NCBI GenBank assembly: GCA_003240775.1
Contig: QFNI01000008.1
Coordinates: 30,298-94,297 of the forward strand
From: Mesorhizobium amorphae
Lineage (GTDB): Bacteria; Pseudomonadota; Alphaproteobacteria; Rhizobiales; Rhizobiaceae
Direction: 5' to 3'
Length of the DNA stretch: 64,000 nucleotides
Of this stretch, positions 50,901-59,699 are shown piece after piece (the first letter of the stretch is position 1; every line of letters starts with the position of its first letter). Below the pieces are notes generated by a model, which was not told the DNA's origin, searched no databases, and saw only the letters and a program-made list of their open reading frames with translations. The position numbers and the translations under genes are program-made.

Positions 50901-52415
50901 TCAGGTCGCGCCGGGGACCAGCGCGTCCAGCGCGTCGAGATCGTCGTAGAAGCCCTGGGCGGTCTCGTAGAGCCGGTCGAAGATCGGCTGCATCCGGGCA
51001 TAGGTCTCGACCCATCGCGGGTCGGGCGGCACCTCGCGCTCGTAGCGCACGATCCCCCTTGCCGCTTCCGCCAGGCCGGAATGCCGGCCGAGCGCCACGC
51101 TCGACAAGGCGGCGCAGCCGACCAGCCCGCATTCGGCTTCCTGCGGGATCAGGATCGGCTTGTTGTAGATGCTCGCCTTGATCTTGAGCCAGAGATCCGC
51201 CTTGGCGCCCCCGCCCGAGGCGATCAGCATGTCGGGCACGGTGCCCGTCGCGCGCTCCATCACGCGCAGGTGCCGGTTCACCGCGAAGCCCACGCCTTCC
51301 AGAACGGCGCGGTGCATGTCGGCGAGCGTGTGGCGCGCGGAAAGCCCGAAGAACTGGGCGCGCGAGTTGCGGTGGCGGCCGAGCCGCTCGCCGACGAGAT
51401 AGGGCAGAAAGAAGAGCGAGCGCGAGCCGGCGGCCGCGCTTTCGGCCTGGGCCAGGATTTCGCGGTAGCCGAGCGCGTTGTCGTGGAAGGCGCGCCGCGC
51501 CCAGCGCGCGCTGTCGCCGCCCGCTTCCAGAAGCACGAAGGCGCCCCAGTTGCCTTCGGCCGTGCCCACATTGCTGATCTCGGGGTCGAGCACGGGATGC
51601 TCCGCCACCAGCGTCACGATCGACGAGGTGCCCGCGACCTCCGAGGCGAGGCCCGGCGCGCAGACGCCCGAACCCAAGAGCGCCACGGGATAGTCCGCCC
51701 CGCCCACGAGAACGGGTGTGCCCACCGCCAGGCCCGTCTCGCGCGAGGCTTCGGGCGTCACATGCCCGAGGATCTCGGAGGGCAGCCGGATCGGCGCCAT
51801 CAGCCCGGGGTCGAGCCCCAACCGGTCGAAGACCTCGGCCGACCATTCGCCGGTCGCGGCATCGATCAGAAAGGAGCAGGCGGCGTCCGTCCAGTCCATC
51901 GCCCGCTCGCCCGTCAGCCGCAGGTTGACGTAGTCCTTGGGCATCATCACGGTCGCCGTCCGCGCATAGGCTTCGGGGTCGTGGTCGCGCAGCCATTGCA
52001 GCTTGAAGGCGGGCCAGGCGGGCGTGGGCGGGTTGGCCGTCAGCGGCAGCCAGCGGGCGACGTCCTCTTCCGCCTCGAAGGCGCGCACATGGTCCAGCGT
52101 GCGCTTGTCGTTCCAGAGCGGAACCGTGTCGCGGGCGGGGCGCCCGTCACCATCCACCAGCACCGTGCCGTGCATCTGCCCGCAGGCGCAGACGGCCTCG
52201 ATCACCATGCCGTGGGCCGATGCGTGCTCGGTAATCTCGCGCAGCGCGTCCCTTGCCGCGTTCCACCAGTCGTCCGCCCGCTGCTCGGACCAGCCGAAGG
52301 CCGGCACGATCTGGGCGTATTCGCGCGCGGCGACCCTGAGGACGCGCCCGTCCGGCCCCATCAGCGCCGCGCGGGTGGACCCCGTGCCGATGTCGATCGC
52401 TACGGTCGCCTGCAT
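50901..52415 (-). CDS. xylB: FGGY-family kinase, xylulokinase-like
   Basis: The 504-residue kinase has AIDIGTGSTRAALM, the substrate-side CACGQMHGTVL and PLWNDKRT (close to xylulokinase MHG and W.D.R motifs), MMPKDYVNLRLTGE, GGADYPVALLGSG and ASGGGAKADLWLKIKA on the ATP side. These favour a xylulokinase-type ketopentose kinase. It follows the permease by 3 bp and precedes gldA, so it phosphorylates the transported sugar or its oxidation product. Confidence 0.9.
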   Translation of the reverse strand: MQATVAIDIGTGSTRAALMGPDGRVLRVAAREYAQIVPAFGWSEQRADDWWNAARDALREITEHASAHGMVIEAVCACGQMHGTVLVDGDGRPARDTVPLWNDKRTLDHVRAFEAEEDVARWLPLTANPPTPAWPAFKLQWLRDHDPEAYARTATVMMPKDYVNLRLTGERAMDWTDAACSFLIDAATGEWSAEVFDRLGLDPGLMAPIRLPSEILGHVTPEASRETGLAVGTPVLVGGADYPVALLGSGVCAPGLASEVAGTSSIVTLVAEHPVLDPEISNVGTAEGNWGAFVLLEAGGDSARWARRAFHDNALGYREILAQAESAAAGSRSLFFLPYLVGERLGRHRNSRAQFFGLSARHTLADMHRAVLEGVGFAVNRHLRVMERATGTVPDMLIASGGGAKADLWLKIKASIYNKPILIPQEAECGLVGCAALSSVALGRHSGLAEAARGIVRYEREVPPDPRWVETYARMQPIFDRLYETAQGFYDDLDALDALVPGAT

Positions 52416-52418
52416 GGA

Positions 52419-53405
52419 TCAGCGGCGCAGCAGGGTGGAGCCGTTCTGGATCAGCACGGCGGCCACGATGATGACGCCGAGATAGACCTGCTGGTGATAG
52501 CCCGGCACGCCCGCGAGGTTCATGATGTTGCCGATCACGCCCAGGATCATCACGCCGATGAAGGTGTTGATGACGCCGCCGCGCCCGCCCATCAGGCTCG
52601 CCCCGCCGATCACCACGGCGGCGATCACGTCGAGCTCGTTGCCCGCCCCCACCGAGGCCGAGCCGACGCCCGAGCGCGAGGTGACGAGAACGCCCGCGAC
52701 CGCAGCCAGCGCGCCGGAGATCACGTAGACCGACAGGATGTACCAGGGCACGAAGATGCCGGACAGGCGCACCGCCTCCTCGTTCGAGCCGATGGCCTTC
52801 ACGAGGCGGCCGAAGCGGCTGAAGTTGAGCACCACGAAGGCGAGCGCGAAGAGCGCGATCATCAGAAGCGCCGGGTTCGGCACACCGAAGGTGAACGAGG
52901 TGCCGAAGGCCTGGAGCGGCTTGCCCGCGGCGCCGAGCGTGATCGGCTGGCCGTTGGAGAAGATCAGCGCCATGCCGCGCGCAGCCGTCATCATCGCCAG
53001 CGTGATCACGAAGGCGGGCAGCCGGAAGAAGGCGATGAAGATGCCCGAAGCCAGGCCGCAGCCCGCGCCGATGGCGATCACCATGGGAAGCGCCACCGCC
53101 AGCGGGTAGGACTGCACGAGGATCGCCGCCGACACCGAGCCGAGGGCCGCGATCGATCCGACCGACAGGTCGATGCCGCGCGTCAGGATCACGAACAGCA
53201 TGCCGATGGCCATCACGCCGATGCCCGACATCTGACGCAGCACGTTCATCGCGTTGCGCTCGGTCAGGAAGGCGTCGGACTGCGCCTGCGCGAGCAGCAC
53301 CAGCAGCACGAAGATGATGAAGGTGCCGTATTGCCGGAAGAGCTTGCCGAAAGGAAAGCGGCGGGACTGGGCCGGCTCGTTGAAGGTGGCGGCGTTCTCG
53401 GTCAT
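52419..53405 (-). CDS. ABC transporter permease, RbsC type
   Basis: The 328-residue membrane protein has multiple transmembrane segments and RbsC signatures: LFVILTRGIDLSVGSI, LPAFVITLAMMTAARG, VVIGGASLMGGRGG. It pairs with the two-domain ATPase upstream, whose stop overlaps the permease start as ATGA. Part of the pentose/polyol importer with the binding protein at 55069. Confidence 0.95.
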   Translation of the reverse strand: MTENAATFNEPAQSRRFPFGKLFRQYGTFIIFVLLVLLAQAQSDAFLTERNAMNVLRQMSGIGVMAIGMLFVILTRGIDLSVGSIAALGSVSAAILVQSYPLAVALPMVIAIGAGCGLASGIFIAFFRLPAFVITLAMMTAARGMALIFSNGQPITLGAAGKPLQAFGTSFTFGVPNPALLMIALFALAFVVLNFSRFGRLVKAIGSNEEAVRLSGIFVPWYILSVYVISGALAAVAGVLVTSRSGVGSASVGAGNELDVIAAVVIGGASLMGGRGGVINTFIGVMILGVIGNIMNLAGVPGYHQQVYLGVIIVAAVLIQNGSTLLRR

Positions 53406-54904
53406 GCCCGCATCTCCTTGGCTGTTGGACCCGTCCGCCGCATGGAAAGGGTCAGCAGTTTTTCTTCTTCGAAGTCCTGCGGCCCGAGTTCGCCACGCAG
53501 CTCACCCTCGCCCATGACCAGGATGCGGTCGCACAGGCCGAAGAGCTCGGCATGTTCGGAGGAGATGACCATCACCGCCTTGCCTTCGGAGGCCAGGCGA
53601 TGAACCAGCGAATAGATCTCGGTCTTCGCGCCCACATCGACGCCGCGCGTGGGCTCGTCGAGGATGATCAGGTCGGGGTCGGCGTTGAACCACTTGGCGA
53701 GCACGACCTTCTGCTGGTTGCCGCCCGAAAGCGAGGAAACCGGATCGTTCATCGAGCCGAGCTTGATGCGGAGCGACCGGATCAGGCCCTCCACCGTGCC
53801 TTGCTCCTTGGCGGGGCGGAAGAAGCCTGCGCGCGTCACGGGCGCCATGTTCGCCATGGTCGCGTTCTTGCGGATGGCCATGTCGAGCACCACGCCCTGG
53901 CCCTTGCGGTCTTCCGGCACGAGGCCCACGCCGCGCTTCACCGCCTGCTTGGGCGAGAGCGGCCGATAGGATGAGCCCTTGAGGCTCATGGTGCCGCCGC
54001 TGATCGGGTCCGCGCCGAAGATCGCGCGCGCCACTTCCGTGCGGCCCGACCCGACGAGCCCGCCCAGGCCCACCACCTCGCCGCGCCGGATGGCGAAGGA
54101 CACGTTGCGGATGCCGTTGGGCAAAGACAGGTTCTCGACGCGGATCACCTCCTCGCCGAGCGTGGTCTGGGGCTTTTCGCCGAAGAGCTGCGACAGCGGC
54201 CGGCCGACCATCATGCGGATCAGCTCGTCCACCGGCGTCTCAGTGGGGGTGACGGTGCCCACGCGGCGGCCGTCCTTCATCACGGTGATGCGGTCGGCGA
54301 TCTCGTAGATCTCGTCCAGGCGGTGGGAGATGTAGACCACGCCCACGCCCGAGGCGCGCAGGTCCTTGATGATCTGGAGCAGGCGCCGCGCGTCGCCCGT
54401 GGAAAGCACGGCGGTCGGCTCGTCGAACACGATCACCTTGGTGTCGCGCGAAAGCGCCTTGGCGATCTCCACCACCTGCTGGTGGGCGATGGAAAGGTCG
54501 GAAACCTGCTCGCGCGGCGAGATGTTGAAACCCAGCCGCCCGATCAGGGCACGCGCGCGCTCGTTCAAGCGCGCGAAATTGATGCCGGGGGGCAGGTCGC
54601 CCAGGAAGATGTTTTCGGCGACACTCAGGTCGGGCGCGAGCGCCATCTCCTGGTGGATCACCGAGATGCCGCGCCGGATCGCATCGGTCGGGCCCGACAG
54701 GCGGATGTCCTCGCCGTTGATCAGGGTGCGGCCAGTTTCGGGGCGCATCTCGCCGCCGAGAACGCGCATCAGGGTCGATTTGCCCGCGCCGTTCTCGCCC
54801 ACCAGCGCATGCACCTCGCCGCCGTTCAGGTCGAAGTCGACCTGGGAAAGCGCGTGGATGCCCGCAAAGGACTTGGTGATGTTTTCGAGCTGGATCAGCG
54901 CCAT
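53402..54904 (-). CDS. ABC sugar transporter ATP-binding protein, two domains (RbsA type)
   Basis: The 500-residue ATPase has two nucleotide-binding domains. The first has Walker A GENGAGKST and Walker B VIVFDEPT. The second has a degenerate Walker A (GLVGSGRTE), signature LSGGNQQKV and Walker B LIILDEPTRGVD. This pattern is normal for RbsA/XylG/AraG. The ATG at 54904 (MALIQLENITKSF) is the family start; 5' extension in frame is not coding-like. Two hairpins lie between it and the binding-protein gene. Confidence 0.96.
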   Translation of the reverse strand: MALIQLENITKSFAGIHALSQVDFDLNGGEVHALVGENGAGKSTLMRVLGGEMRPETGRTLINGEDIRLSGPTDAIRRGISVIHQEMALAPDLSVAENIFLGDLPPGINFARLNERARALIGRLGFNISPREQVSDLSIAHQQVVEIAKALSRDTKVIVFDEPTAVLSTGDARRLLQIIKDLRASGVGVVYISHRLDEIYEIADRITVMKDGRRVGTVTPTETPVDELIRMMVGRPLSQLFGEKPQTTLGEEVIRVENLSLPNGIRNVSFAIRRGEVVGLGGLVGSGRTEVARAIFGADPISGGTMSLKGSSYRPLSPKQAVKRGVGLVPEDRKGQGVVLDMAIRKNATMANMAPVTRAGFFRPAKEQGTVEGLIRSLRIKLGSMNDPVSSLSGGNQQKVVLAKWFNADPDLIILDEPTRGVDVGAKTEIYSLVHRLASEGKAVMVISSEHAELFGLCDRILVMGEGELRGELGPQDFEEEKLLTLSMRRTGPTAKEMRA

Positions 54905-54978
54905 CGCCGGCCACTCCCGTCCGAGGCATCCCGCGGTGAAGCGGGCTCGCCTCACGAAGGGGAACGACAGAGAAAAGG

Positions 54979-55015
54979 AGGCAGGGTTTTTCCGCAGATG
55001 GGAGAAACCCTGCCT
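54979..55015 (-). terminator. Hairpin between binding-protein and ATPase genes
   Basis: AGGCAGGGTTT (54979-54989) pairs perfectly with AAACCCTGCCT (55005-55015) around a 15-base loop. With the hairpin at 55024 it fills the 164-bp gap after the binding-protein gene. It probably stabilises the receptor mRNA or attenuates downstream transcription. Confidence 0.6.
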
Positions 55016-55023
55016 GTCGTCAT

Positions 55024-55043
55024 GCCGGGCCATGTGGCCCGGC
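55024..55043 (-). terminator. Second hairpin after binding-protein gene
   Basis: GCCGGGCCA (55024-55032) and TGGCCCGGC (55035-55043) form a perfect 9-bp stem around two bases, starting 25 bp after the binding-protein stop at 55069. The tiny centre makes a cruciform or a protein site as likely as an RNA hairpin. Confidence 0.5.
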
Positions 55044-55068
55044 GTGGTTCAAGCAACCACGCGTCCGA

Positions 55069-56034
55069 TCAGAACACGGAATCGGGGTTGTAGAACTTGT
55101 CGACGTTTTCCTGCGTCACGACCGCGGGATCGGTGAAGGTGAACTTGGAGAGCTTCTGGTCCTCGCCGTTCAGCGCCTTCATGCCGATCTCGACGGCGCG
55201 CTTGGCGAGTGCTGCCGGGTCGTTGAGGCCGGTCGCGCCGTATTCGCCGTTCTTGATCATCTGGTAGGCTTCCTTCTGGCCGTCGGCCGCCGCCACCAGA
55301 AGAACACCATCGAGACGATTGGCAGCCTTCAGCGCTTCGCGCGCGCCGATCACCATGGAATCGTTTTCGCCGAGCACCACGTCGATGTCGGGGTGCGCGG
55401 TCAGCAGGTCTTCCATCGCGGACAGCCCGCCTTCGGTCGACCAGTTGCCCCAGCCCTGGCCGACGATCTCGACATTGGCCTTGCCGTAATTGGTGAGCTG
55501 CGCGTCCATCAGGCCGTCGAGCACGCCCAGGCGCCGCGCCTGGCCGACGATGTTGCCCTGCGAGCCCGACAGAAGCGCGATCTTGAGCGGCTTGCCCTCG
55601 GTCTTCTTGGCCAGCCACTCGCCGACGAGCTTGCCGTTCGCGCCATTGGACGCCGACACGTTGGTGATGAAGTTGGCGGACTCGTCCAGAATGGAATCGA
55701 TCGCCACGACATGGACGCCTGCGGCGGTGGCTGCGTCGACGGCCGGCACGAGGCCGAGCGGGTCGCGCGGGTTCACGATCAGCACGTTGACGCCGGCGGC
55801 CACCATGTCCTCGATGTCGCCGATCTGCTTGACCATGTCATTCTGACCGTCGGCCGAGCGGACGGTGCAGCCGGCGGCTTCGCCGGCCTGGCGTGCCGCC
55901 TGTTCCTGGGCCGCGAAATAGGGCGCGCCGAGCGTGTACATGGAAATGCCGAGCGAGCATTTCTCCTGCGCCATGGCGGCACCGGTCATCATCGTGGCGC
56001 CCAAGAGGGCGCCCACGAGCACTGTGAGCTTCAT
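55069..56034 (-). CDS. Periplasmic sugar-binding protein, RbsB type
   Basis: The 321-residue exported protein has a signal peptide (MKLTVLVGALLGATMMTGAAMA) and a type-1 periplasmic binding fold typical of pentose/polyol receptors: SMYTLGAPYFAAQEQAARQAG, VLIVNPRDPLGLVPAVDAA, VLGENDSMVIGAREAL. First gene of the operon with ATPase, permease, FGGY kinase, GldA and SDR. The ligand is probably a pentose, pentitol or erythritol-like compound. Divergent from the cupin isomerase gene. Confidence 0.94.
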   Translation of the reverse strand: MKLTVLVGALLGATMMTGAAMAQEKCSLGISMYTLGAPYFAAQEQAARQAGEAAGCTVRSADGQNDMVKQIGDIEDMVAAGVNVLIVNPRDPLGLVPAVDAATAAGVHVVAIDSILDESANFITNVSASNGANGKLVGEWLAKKTEGKPLKIALLSGSQGNIVGQARRLGVLDGLMDAQLTNYGKANVEIVGQGWGNWSTEGGLSAMEDLLTAHPDIDVVLGENDSMVIGAREALKAANRLDGVLLVAAADGQKEAYQMIKNGEYGATGLNDPAALAKRAVEIGMKALNGEDQKLSKFTFTDPAVVTQENVDKFYNPDSVF

Positions 56035-56215
56035 ATCTTCCTCCCAAAGAAACCCGACCGGAATGCCGTTCCTCTCCGACGCGGCATGATGCGGGCTCGA
56101 CAGGAAGGCTAGGACGAGATTTCCCGCCCGTCAACACGGCAAATCAGGATATGTAGCAGGATTACGAATTCTCTTGATCGACCCTGCTGTAGAACCTAAC
56201 ATCCGGGTCAAAAGA

Positions 56216-56228
56216 GTAGCGTCGCTAC
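56216..56228. promoter_or_regulatory. Short perfect palindrome before the cupin isomerase gene
   Basis: GTAGCGTCGCTAC (6-bp arms, one-base centre) lies 18 bp upstream of the start at 56247, just before the ribosome site AGGGAGAGAG. It may be an operator for the RpiR protein encoded in the operon, or a hairpin that tunes translation. The rest of the 212-bp divergent gap shows no gene. Confidence 0.35.
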
Positions 56229-56246
56229 CTTTTTAGGGAGAGAGAT

Positions 56247-56882
56247 ATGAAATTCGCCGAACCGAGACTCTGCGACATCGTCGCGGAGACCGGGATGCTC
56301 GCCAATGGCGACGGCCATTACCGCAAGACATACCGCGACCTCCGAGGCCTCTACGCCGACGCGGACGCCTTCGAGGCCGTCCTGGCCGGCAAGGCAGACG
56401 CCGTGGCCTATGAGGTGACGTCCTACACGCCGGGCCCGAAGGTCTCGGACATGATCATGGGCGTCACGCGCATGGAGCCGGGCAAGGTGGGCCGCGAATA
56501 TTTCCTGACGCGCGGGCACATCCACGCCAAGGGCGACCGGCCGGAAATCTACCAGACGATCTCGGGCCGCGGCGTCATGCAGATGGAAAGCCCGGACGGC
56601 GAGGTGCGGCTGATGGAGATGGGTCCGGGCCAGGTCTGCTACGTGCCGCCCTTCTGGATCCATCGCTCGGTCAATGTCGGGGCGCAGGACCTCGTGATGT
56701 TCTTCGCCTATCCGGCCGATTCCGGCCAGGACTACGGCATCATCGAGCGCTCGGGCGGCATGCGCGTGCGCATCGTGGACGATGGGAACGGCGGCTGGAC
56801 CACCGAAGACAATCCCGCCTGGCGCAACCGCAGCGAATCGCAAGTCGAAGAAATCCTCCGCAACGGGGGAGGAGCCGCATGA
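56247..56882 (+). CDS. Cupin-type glucose-6-phosphate isomerase-like protein
   Basis: The 211-residue protein matches the cupin phosphoglucose isomerase family known from Pyrococcus and some rhizobia. Metal ligands are His91, His93, Glu100 (TRGHIHAKGDRPE) and His139 (PPFWIHRS). It interconverts an aldose phosphate and ketose phosphate. In this operon, with an AroE-like dehydrogenase and UlaG-like hydrolase, the true substrate may differ from glucose-6-phosphate. Its stop overlaps the next start as ATGA. Confidence 0.92.
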   Translation: MKFAEPRLCDIVAETGMLANGDGHYRKTYRDLRGLYADADAFEAVLAGKADAVAYEVTSYTPGPKVSDMIMGVTRMEPGKVGREYFLTRGHIHAKGDRPEIYQTISGRGVMQMESPDGEVRLMEMGPGQVCYVPPFWIHRSVNVGAQDLVMFFAYPADSGQDYGIIERSGGMRVRIVDDGNGGWTTEDNPAWRNRSESQVEEILRNGGGAA

Positions 56883-57832
56883 ACAGCTACACGCCCGCCG
56901 ACCGGCCGACCTTCTATTTCATCGGCGTCACCACGGCCAAAAGCTCGATCATGAAGGTGTTTCCGGCCTGGGCGCGCGAGCTCGGCCTGGGCGATGCCGT
57001 GATCAAGGGCATCGACTTCCCGCTCCATGCCGACCCCGCAGCCTATCGCGAGGCGGTCGCCTTCATCCGCGACGATCCCTTCTCGCTCGGCGCGCTCGTC
57101 ACCACCCACAAGATCGACCTCTTCAACGCCTGCCGCGACATGTTCGACGTGATCGACCCGTTCGCGCAGCTGATGAAGGAAACCTCCTGCATCTCCAAGC
57201 GGGACGGCAAGCTCGTCTGCCACGCCAAGGACCCGATCTCGTCGGGCCTGTCGATCGACGGCTTTCTCGGCCCCGACTATTTCGCCAGGACGGGTGCCGA
57301 GGTCTTCTCGATCGGGGCGGGCGGTTCCACCATCGCGCTCACCTGGCACCTGATGCGCAAGGAGCGCGGCGCGGACGTGCCCACGCGCATCGTGGTGTCC
57401 AACCGCTCCGAGCCGCGACTCGACGAGATCCGTCACATCCACAAGGAAATCCCATCCACTGTGCCAGTGGACTACGTGCTCGCGCCCACCCCCGCCGACA
57501 ACGATGCGGTGCTGCCCGGCCTGAAGCCGGGATCGCTCGTGATCAACGCGACCGGGCTGGGCAAGGACGCGCCGGGCTCGCCCCTGACGGATGCCGCGTG
57601 TTTCCCCCAAGGCGCCGTGGTCTGGGACCTCAACTATCGCGGCGATCTCGTGTTTCTGGACCAGGCGCGCGCGCAGAGCGCCGAGCGCGGGCTCACGGTG
57701 GTCGACGGCTGGACCTATTTTATCCACGGCTGGACACAGGTCATCGCCGAAGTCTTCGATGTGGCGATCGGCACCGACGACGCCACGATCGACCGGCTGA
57801 CGGCCATCGCCGTCCAGGCCGCGAAGGGGTGA
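56879..57832 (+). CDS. Shikimate dehydrogenase-like (AroE-fold) oxidoreductase
   Basis: The 317-residue protein has the AroE two-domain layout: an N-terminal substrate domain with a catalytic-type lysine (Lys78 in LVTTHKIDLF), an acidic residue in GLSIDGFLG and an NAD(P)-binding SIGAGGSTIAL, followed by VINATGLGKD. The shikimate-binding SxSxSP motif is replaced by VTTAKSSIM, so shikimate is unlikely to be the substrate. It is translationally coupled to the cupin isomerase. A sugar acid, inosose or related cyclic or open-chain polyol is more likely, by inference. Confidence 0.85.
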   Translation: MNSYTPADRPTFYFIGVTTAKSSIMKVFPAWARELGLGDAVIKGIDFPLHADPAAYREAVAFIRDDPFSLGALVTTHKIDLFNACRDMFDVIDPFAQLMKETSCISKRDGKLVCHAKDPISSGLSIDGFLGPDYFARTGAEVFSIGAGGSTIALTWHLMRKERGADVPTRIVVSNRSEPRLDEIRHIHKEIPSTVPVDYVLAPTPADNDAVLPGLKPGSLVINATGLGKDAPGSPLTDAACFPQGAVVWDLNYRGDLVFLDQARAQSAERGLTVVDGWTYFIHGWTQVIAEVFDVAIGTDDATIDRLTAIAVQAAKG

Positions 57833-57912
57833 GCGGATGGCCGCCATCCTGATGCCCGCCGAAAGCATGCGGCAGGCGACTGCGCCCCGTCATCATCCTG
57901 GCGAACCGAGCC

Positions 57913-58785
57913 GTGCGGCTGCGTGAGGAGCCCCTCGACCGGCCGCTCGCCGAGCTGATGCGCGAGCCGCCGGGCAGGGCGGTCCGGCTCTTCTGGCTCG
58001 GGCAGGCCGGTTTCGTGATCGAGGGACAAGGGCGCCGCTTCGTGATCGACCCCTATCTCTCGGATTCGCTCGCCGAGAAGTATCGCGGCAAGCGCTTCGC
58101 CCATGCGCGCATGATGCCCCCGCCCGTCGAACCCGGCGGGATCGCCCATGTGGATGCGGTTCTCGCCACCCACGCCCATTCCGACCACCTCGACCCCGGC
58201 ACCTTGCCCGCTCTTCTCGCTGCCAATCCGCAGGCCGTGCTGGTGGCGCCCAAATCCGCCCGCGCGGCTGCGCTCGAACGCGGCGGGATCGGAGCCGGGC
58301 GCCTGGTCGGGATCGAAGCCGGCGAGGCGCTCGATCTCTGCGGCATCCGCATCAGTGCGGTTCGCGCGGCCCACGAGACGCTCGAGCGGGACGAAGACGG
58401 CTTCCACCGCTTCCTCGGCCTCGCACTGCGTTTCGACGACGCCACGATCTTCCATTCCGGCGACACGATCCCCTTTGCCGGGCAGATCGACGAGGTTCGG
58501 GCGCTCGGTGCCGATCTCGCACTTTGTCCCGTCAACGGGCGGGACAGGGAGCGCGCCGCGAACGGCGTGCCCGGCAACATGGACATGGAGGAGGCGCTGG
58601 CGCTCTGCCGCGCAGCCGGCATCCCCGCCATGATCGCGCACCATTTCGATATCTTCGCCTTCAACACCGCGCCGAGAGCGCATGTGGAGGGCCTTGCCTC
58701 CCGTTCCGCGCTGCCCCATGCGGTGGCGGCCCGCACGGAGCGGGCCTATGTTCTCGAGCCGAACGGGGCGAGCGGGCCGGAGTGA
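57913..58785 (+). CDS. UlaG-like metallo-beta-lactamase-fold hydrolase
   Basis: The 290-residue protein has the metal motif His87, His89, Asp91, His92 (THAHSDHLD) and later metal-site segments FHSGDTIPF and AHHFDIFAFN. The layout resembles UlaG (L-ascorbate-6-phosphate lactonase) and related MBL-fold hydrolases. The GTG at 57913 is the first start in the frame and its ribosome site is weak; a later Met at residue 16 is possible. It lies 80 bp after the AroE-like gene and its stop overlaps the RpiR start (TGATG). A lactone substrate would fit oxidation by the preceding enzyme. Confidence 0.87.
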   Translation: MRLREEPLDRPLAELMREPPGRAVRLFWLGQAGFVIEGQGRRFVIDPYLSDSLAEKYRGKRFAHARMMPPPVEPGGIAHVDAVLATHAHSDHLDPGTLPALLAANPQAVLVAPKSARAAALERGGIGAGRLVGIEAGEALDLCGIRISAVRAAHETLERDEDGFHRFLGLALRFDDATIFHSGDTIPFAGQIDEVRALGADLALCPVNGRDRERAANGVPGNMDMEEALALCRAAGIPAMIAHHFDIFAFNTAPRAHVEGLASRSALPHAVAARTERAYVLEPNGASGPE

Positions 58786-59666
58786 TGAACAATCAGGCGG
58801 ATATGCCGTTGCCGCGCAACGTCCTGGAACTCGTCCGGCTGATGCGGCCGGAGTTGCGCAAGTCCGACCGCAAGGTGGCCGATGCGCTCTTGGAGAACCC
58901 CCATCGCATCCTGAACGCCACGGTCGCGGAAACCGCTGAAATGGCCGAGGTAAGCCAGCCGACCGTGATCCGCTTCTGTTCGGCCATCGGGTGCGACGGC
59001 TTCCAGGACTTCAAGATCCGCCTTGCCCAGAGCCTGGCGCTCGGCACGCCCGCGACGCAATCCGCCATCACCGCAGACGACACGCCCGAAGAGGTCGCAG
59101 CCAAGATCTTCGACTACACCATGACCTCGCTCGACTGGGCGCGGCACAAGCTCGACATCGCCCAGATCAACGCGGCGGTGGAGCTGATCCTTGGGGCGCG
59201 GAGCCTCGAAGTGTTCGGCTTCGGCGCGTCGGCCATCGTGGCGCAGGACCTCCAGCAGAAGTTCCCGCTGCTCGGCGTACCCTGCCACGCCACGATGGAC
59301 AGCCACCAGCAGCTGATGGCGGCTTCCATGATGCGGCCGGGAGACGTCGCGGTCGCCATCTCCAACACGGGTGCGACGCTTTCCATCGTGGAGCTCGCGC
59401 GGCTTGCCCGCGAGCAGGGTGCCAAGGTCATCTCGATCACGGGTGATGCCCACACCGCGCTCGCCAACTATTCCGACATCCTCATCAATGTCGAAACGCT
59501 CGACAACACCGACCTCTTCACGCCCACCACCTCGCGCATCGCGGCACTCGTGGTGGTGGACATCCTGTCCACGCTCGTCGCCCGGCGGCTGGGGCGGGTG
59601 GAGAACCAACGCCTCGTTCGGATGAAGCGCTATCTCAGCCAGATGCGCAAGAACGAGATGTTCTGA
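58785..59666 (+). CDS. RpiR-family regulator
   Basis: The 293-residue protein has an N-terminal RpiR helix-turn-helix (MRPELRKSDRKVADALLENP, AETAEMAEVSQPTVIRFCSAIGCDGFQDFK) and a SIS phosphosugar-binding domain (VFGFGASAIVAQDLQQKF, ISNTGATLSIVELA). It should sense a sugar phosphate made by this cluster and control the operon at 56247-60473 and perhaps the divergent ABC operon. Overlaps the UlaG-like stop by one base. Confidence 0.94.
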   Translation: MNNQADMPLPRNVLELVRLMRPELRKSDRKVADALLENPHRILNATVAETAEMAEVSQPTVIRFCSAIGCDGFQDFKIRLAQSLALGTPATQSAITADDTPEEVAAKIFDYTMTSLDWARHKLDIAQINAAVELILGARSLEVFGFGASAIVAQDLQQKFPLLGVPCHATMDSHQQLMAASMMRPGDVAVAISNTGATLSIVELARLAREQGAKVISITGDAHTALANYSDILINVETLDNTDLFTPTTSRIAALVVVDILSTLVARRLGRVENQRLVRMKRYLSQMRKNEMF

Positions 59667-59699
59667 GGAAACAAGCCGATCGATCGGGTGGGAGGACGC

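Noticed and set aside
51081..53603. Plus-strand open frame of 840 codons opposite the kinase and permease genes
   Set aside because: Shadow frame rich in His, Asp and Arg repeats without domains, opposite well-recognised genes.
57838..57927. Possible 29-codon open frame between the AroE-like and UlaG-like genes
   Set aside because: It has an ATG but weak ribosome site, no recognisable sequence, and overlaps the better supported UlaG-like start. It may be only a leader.
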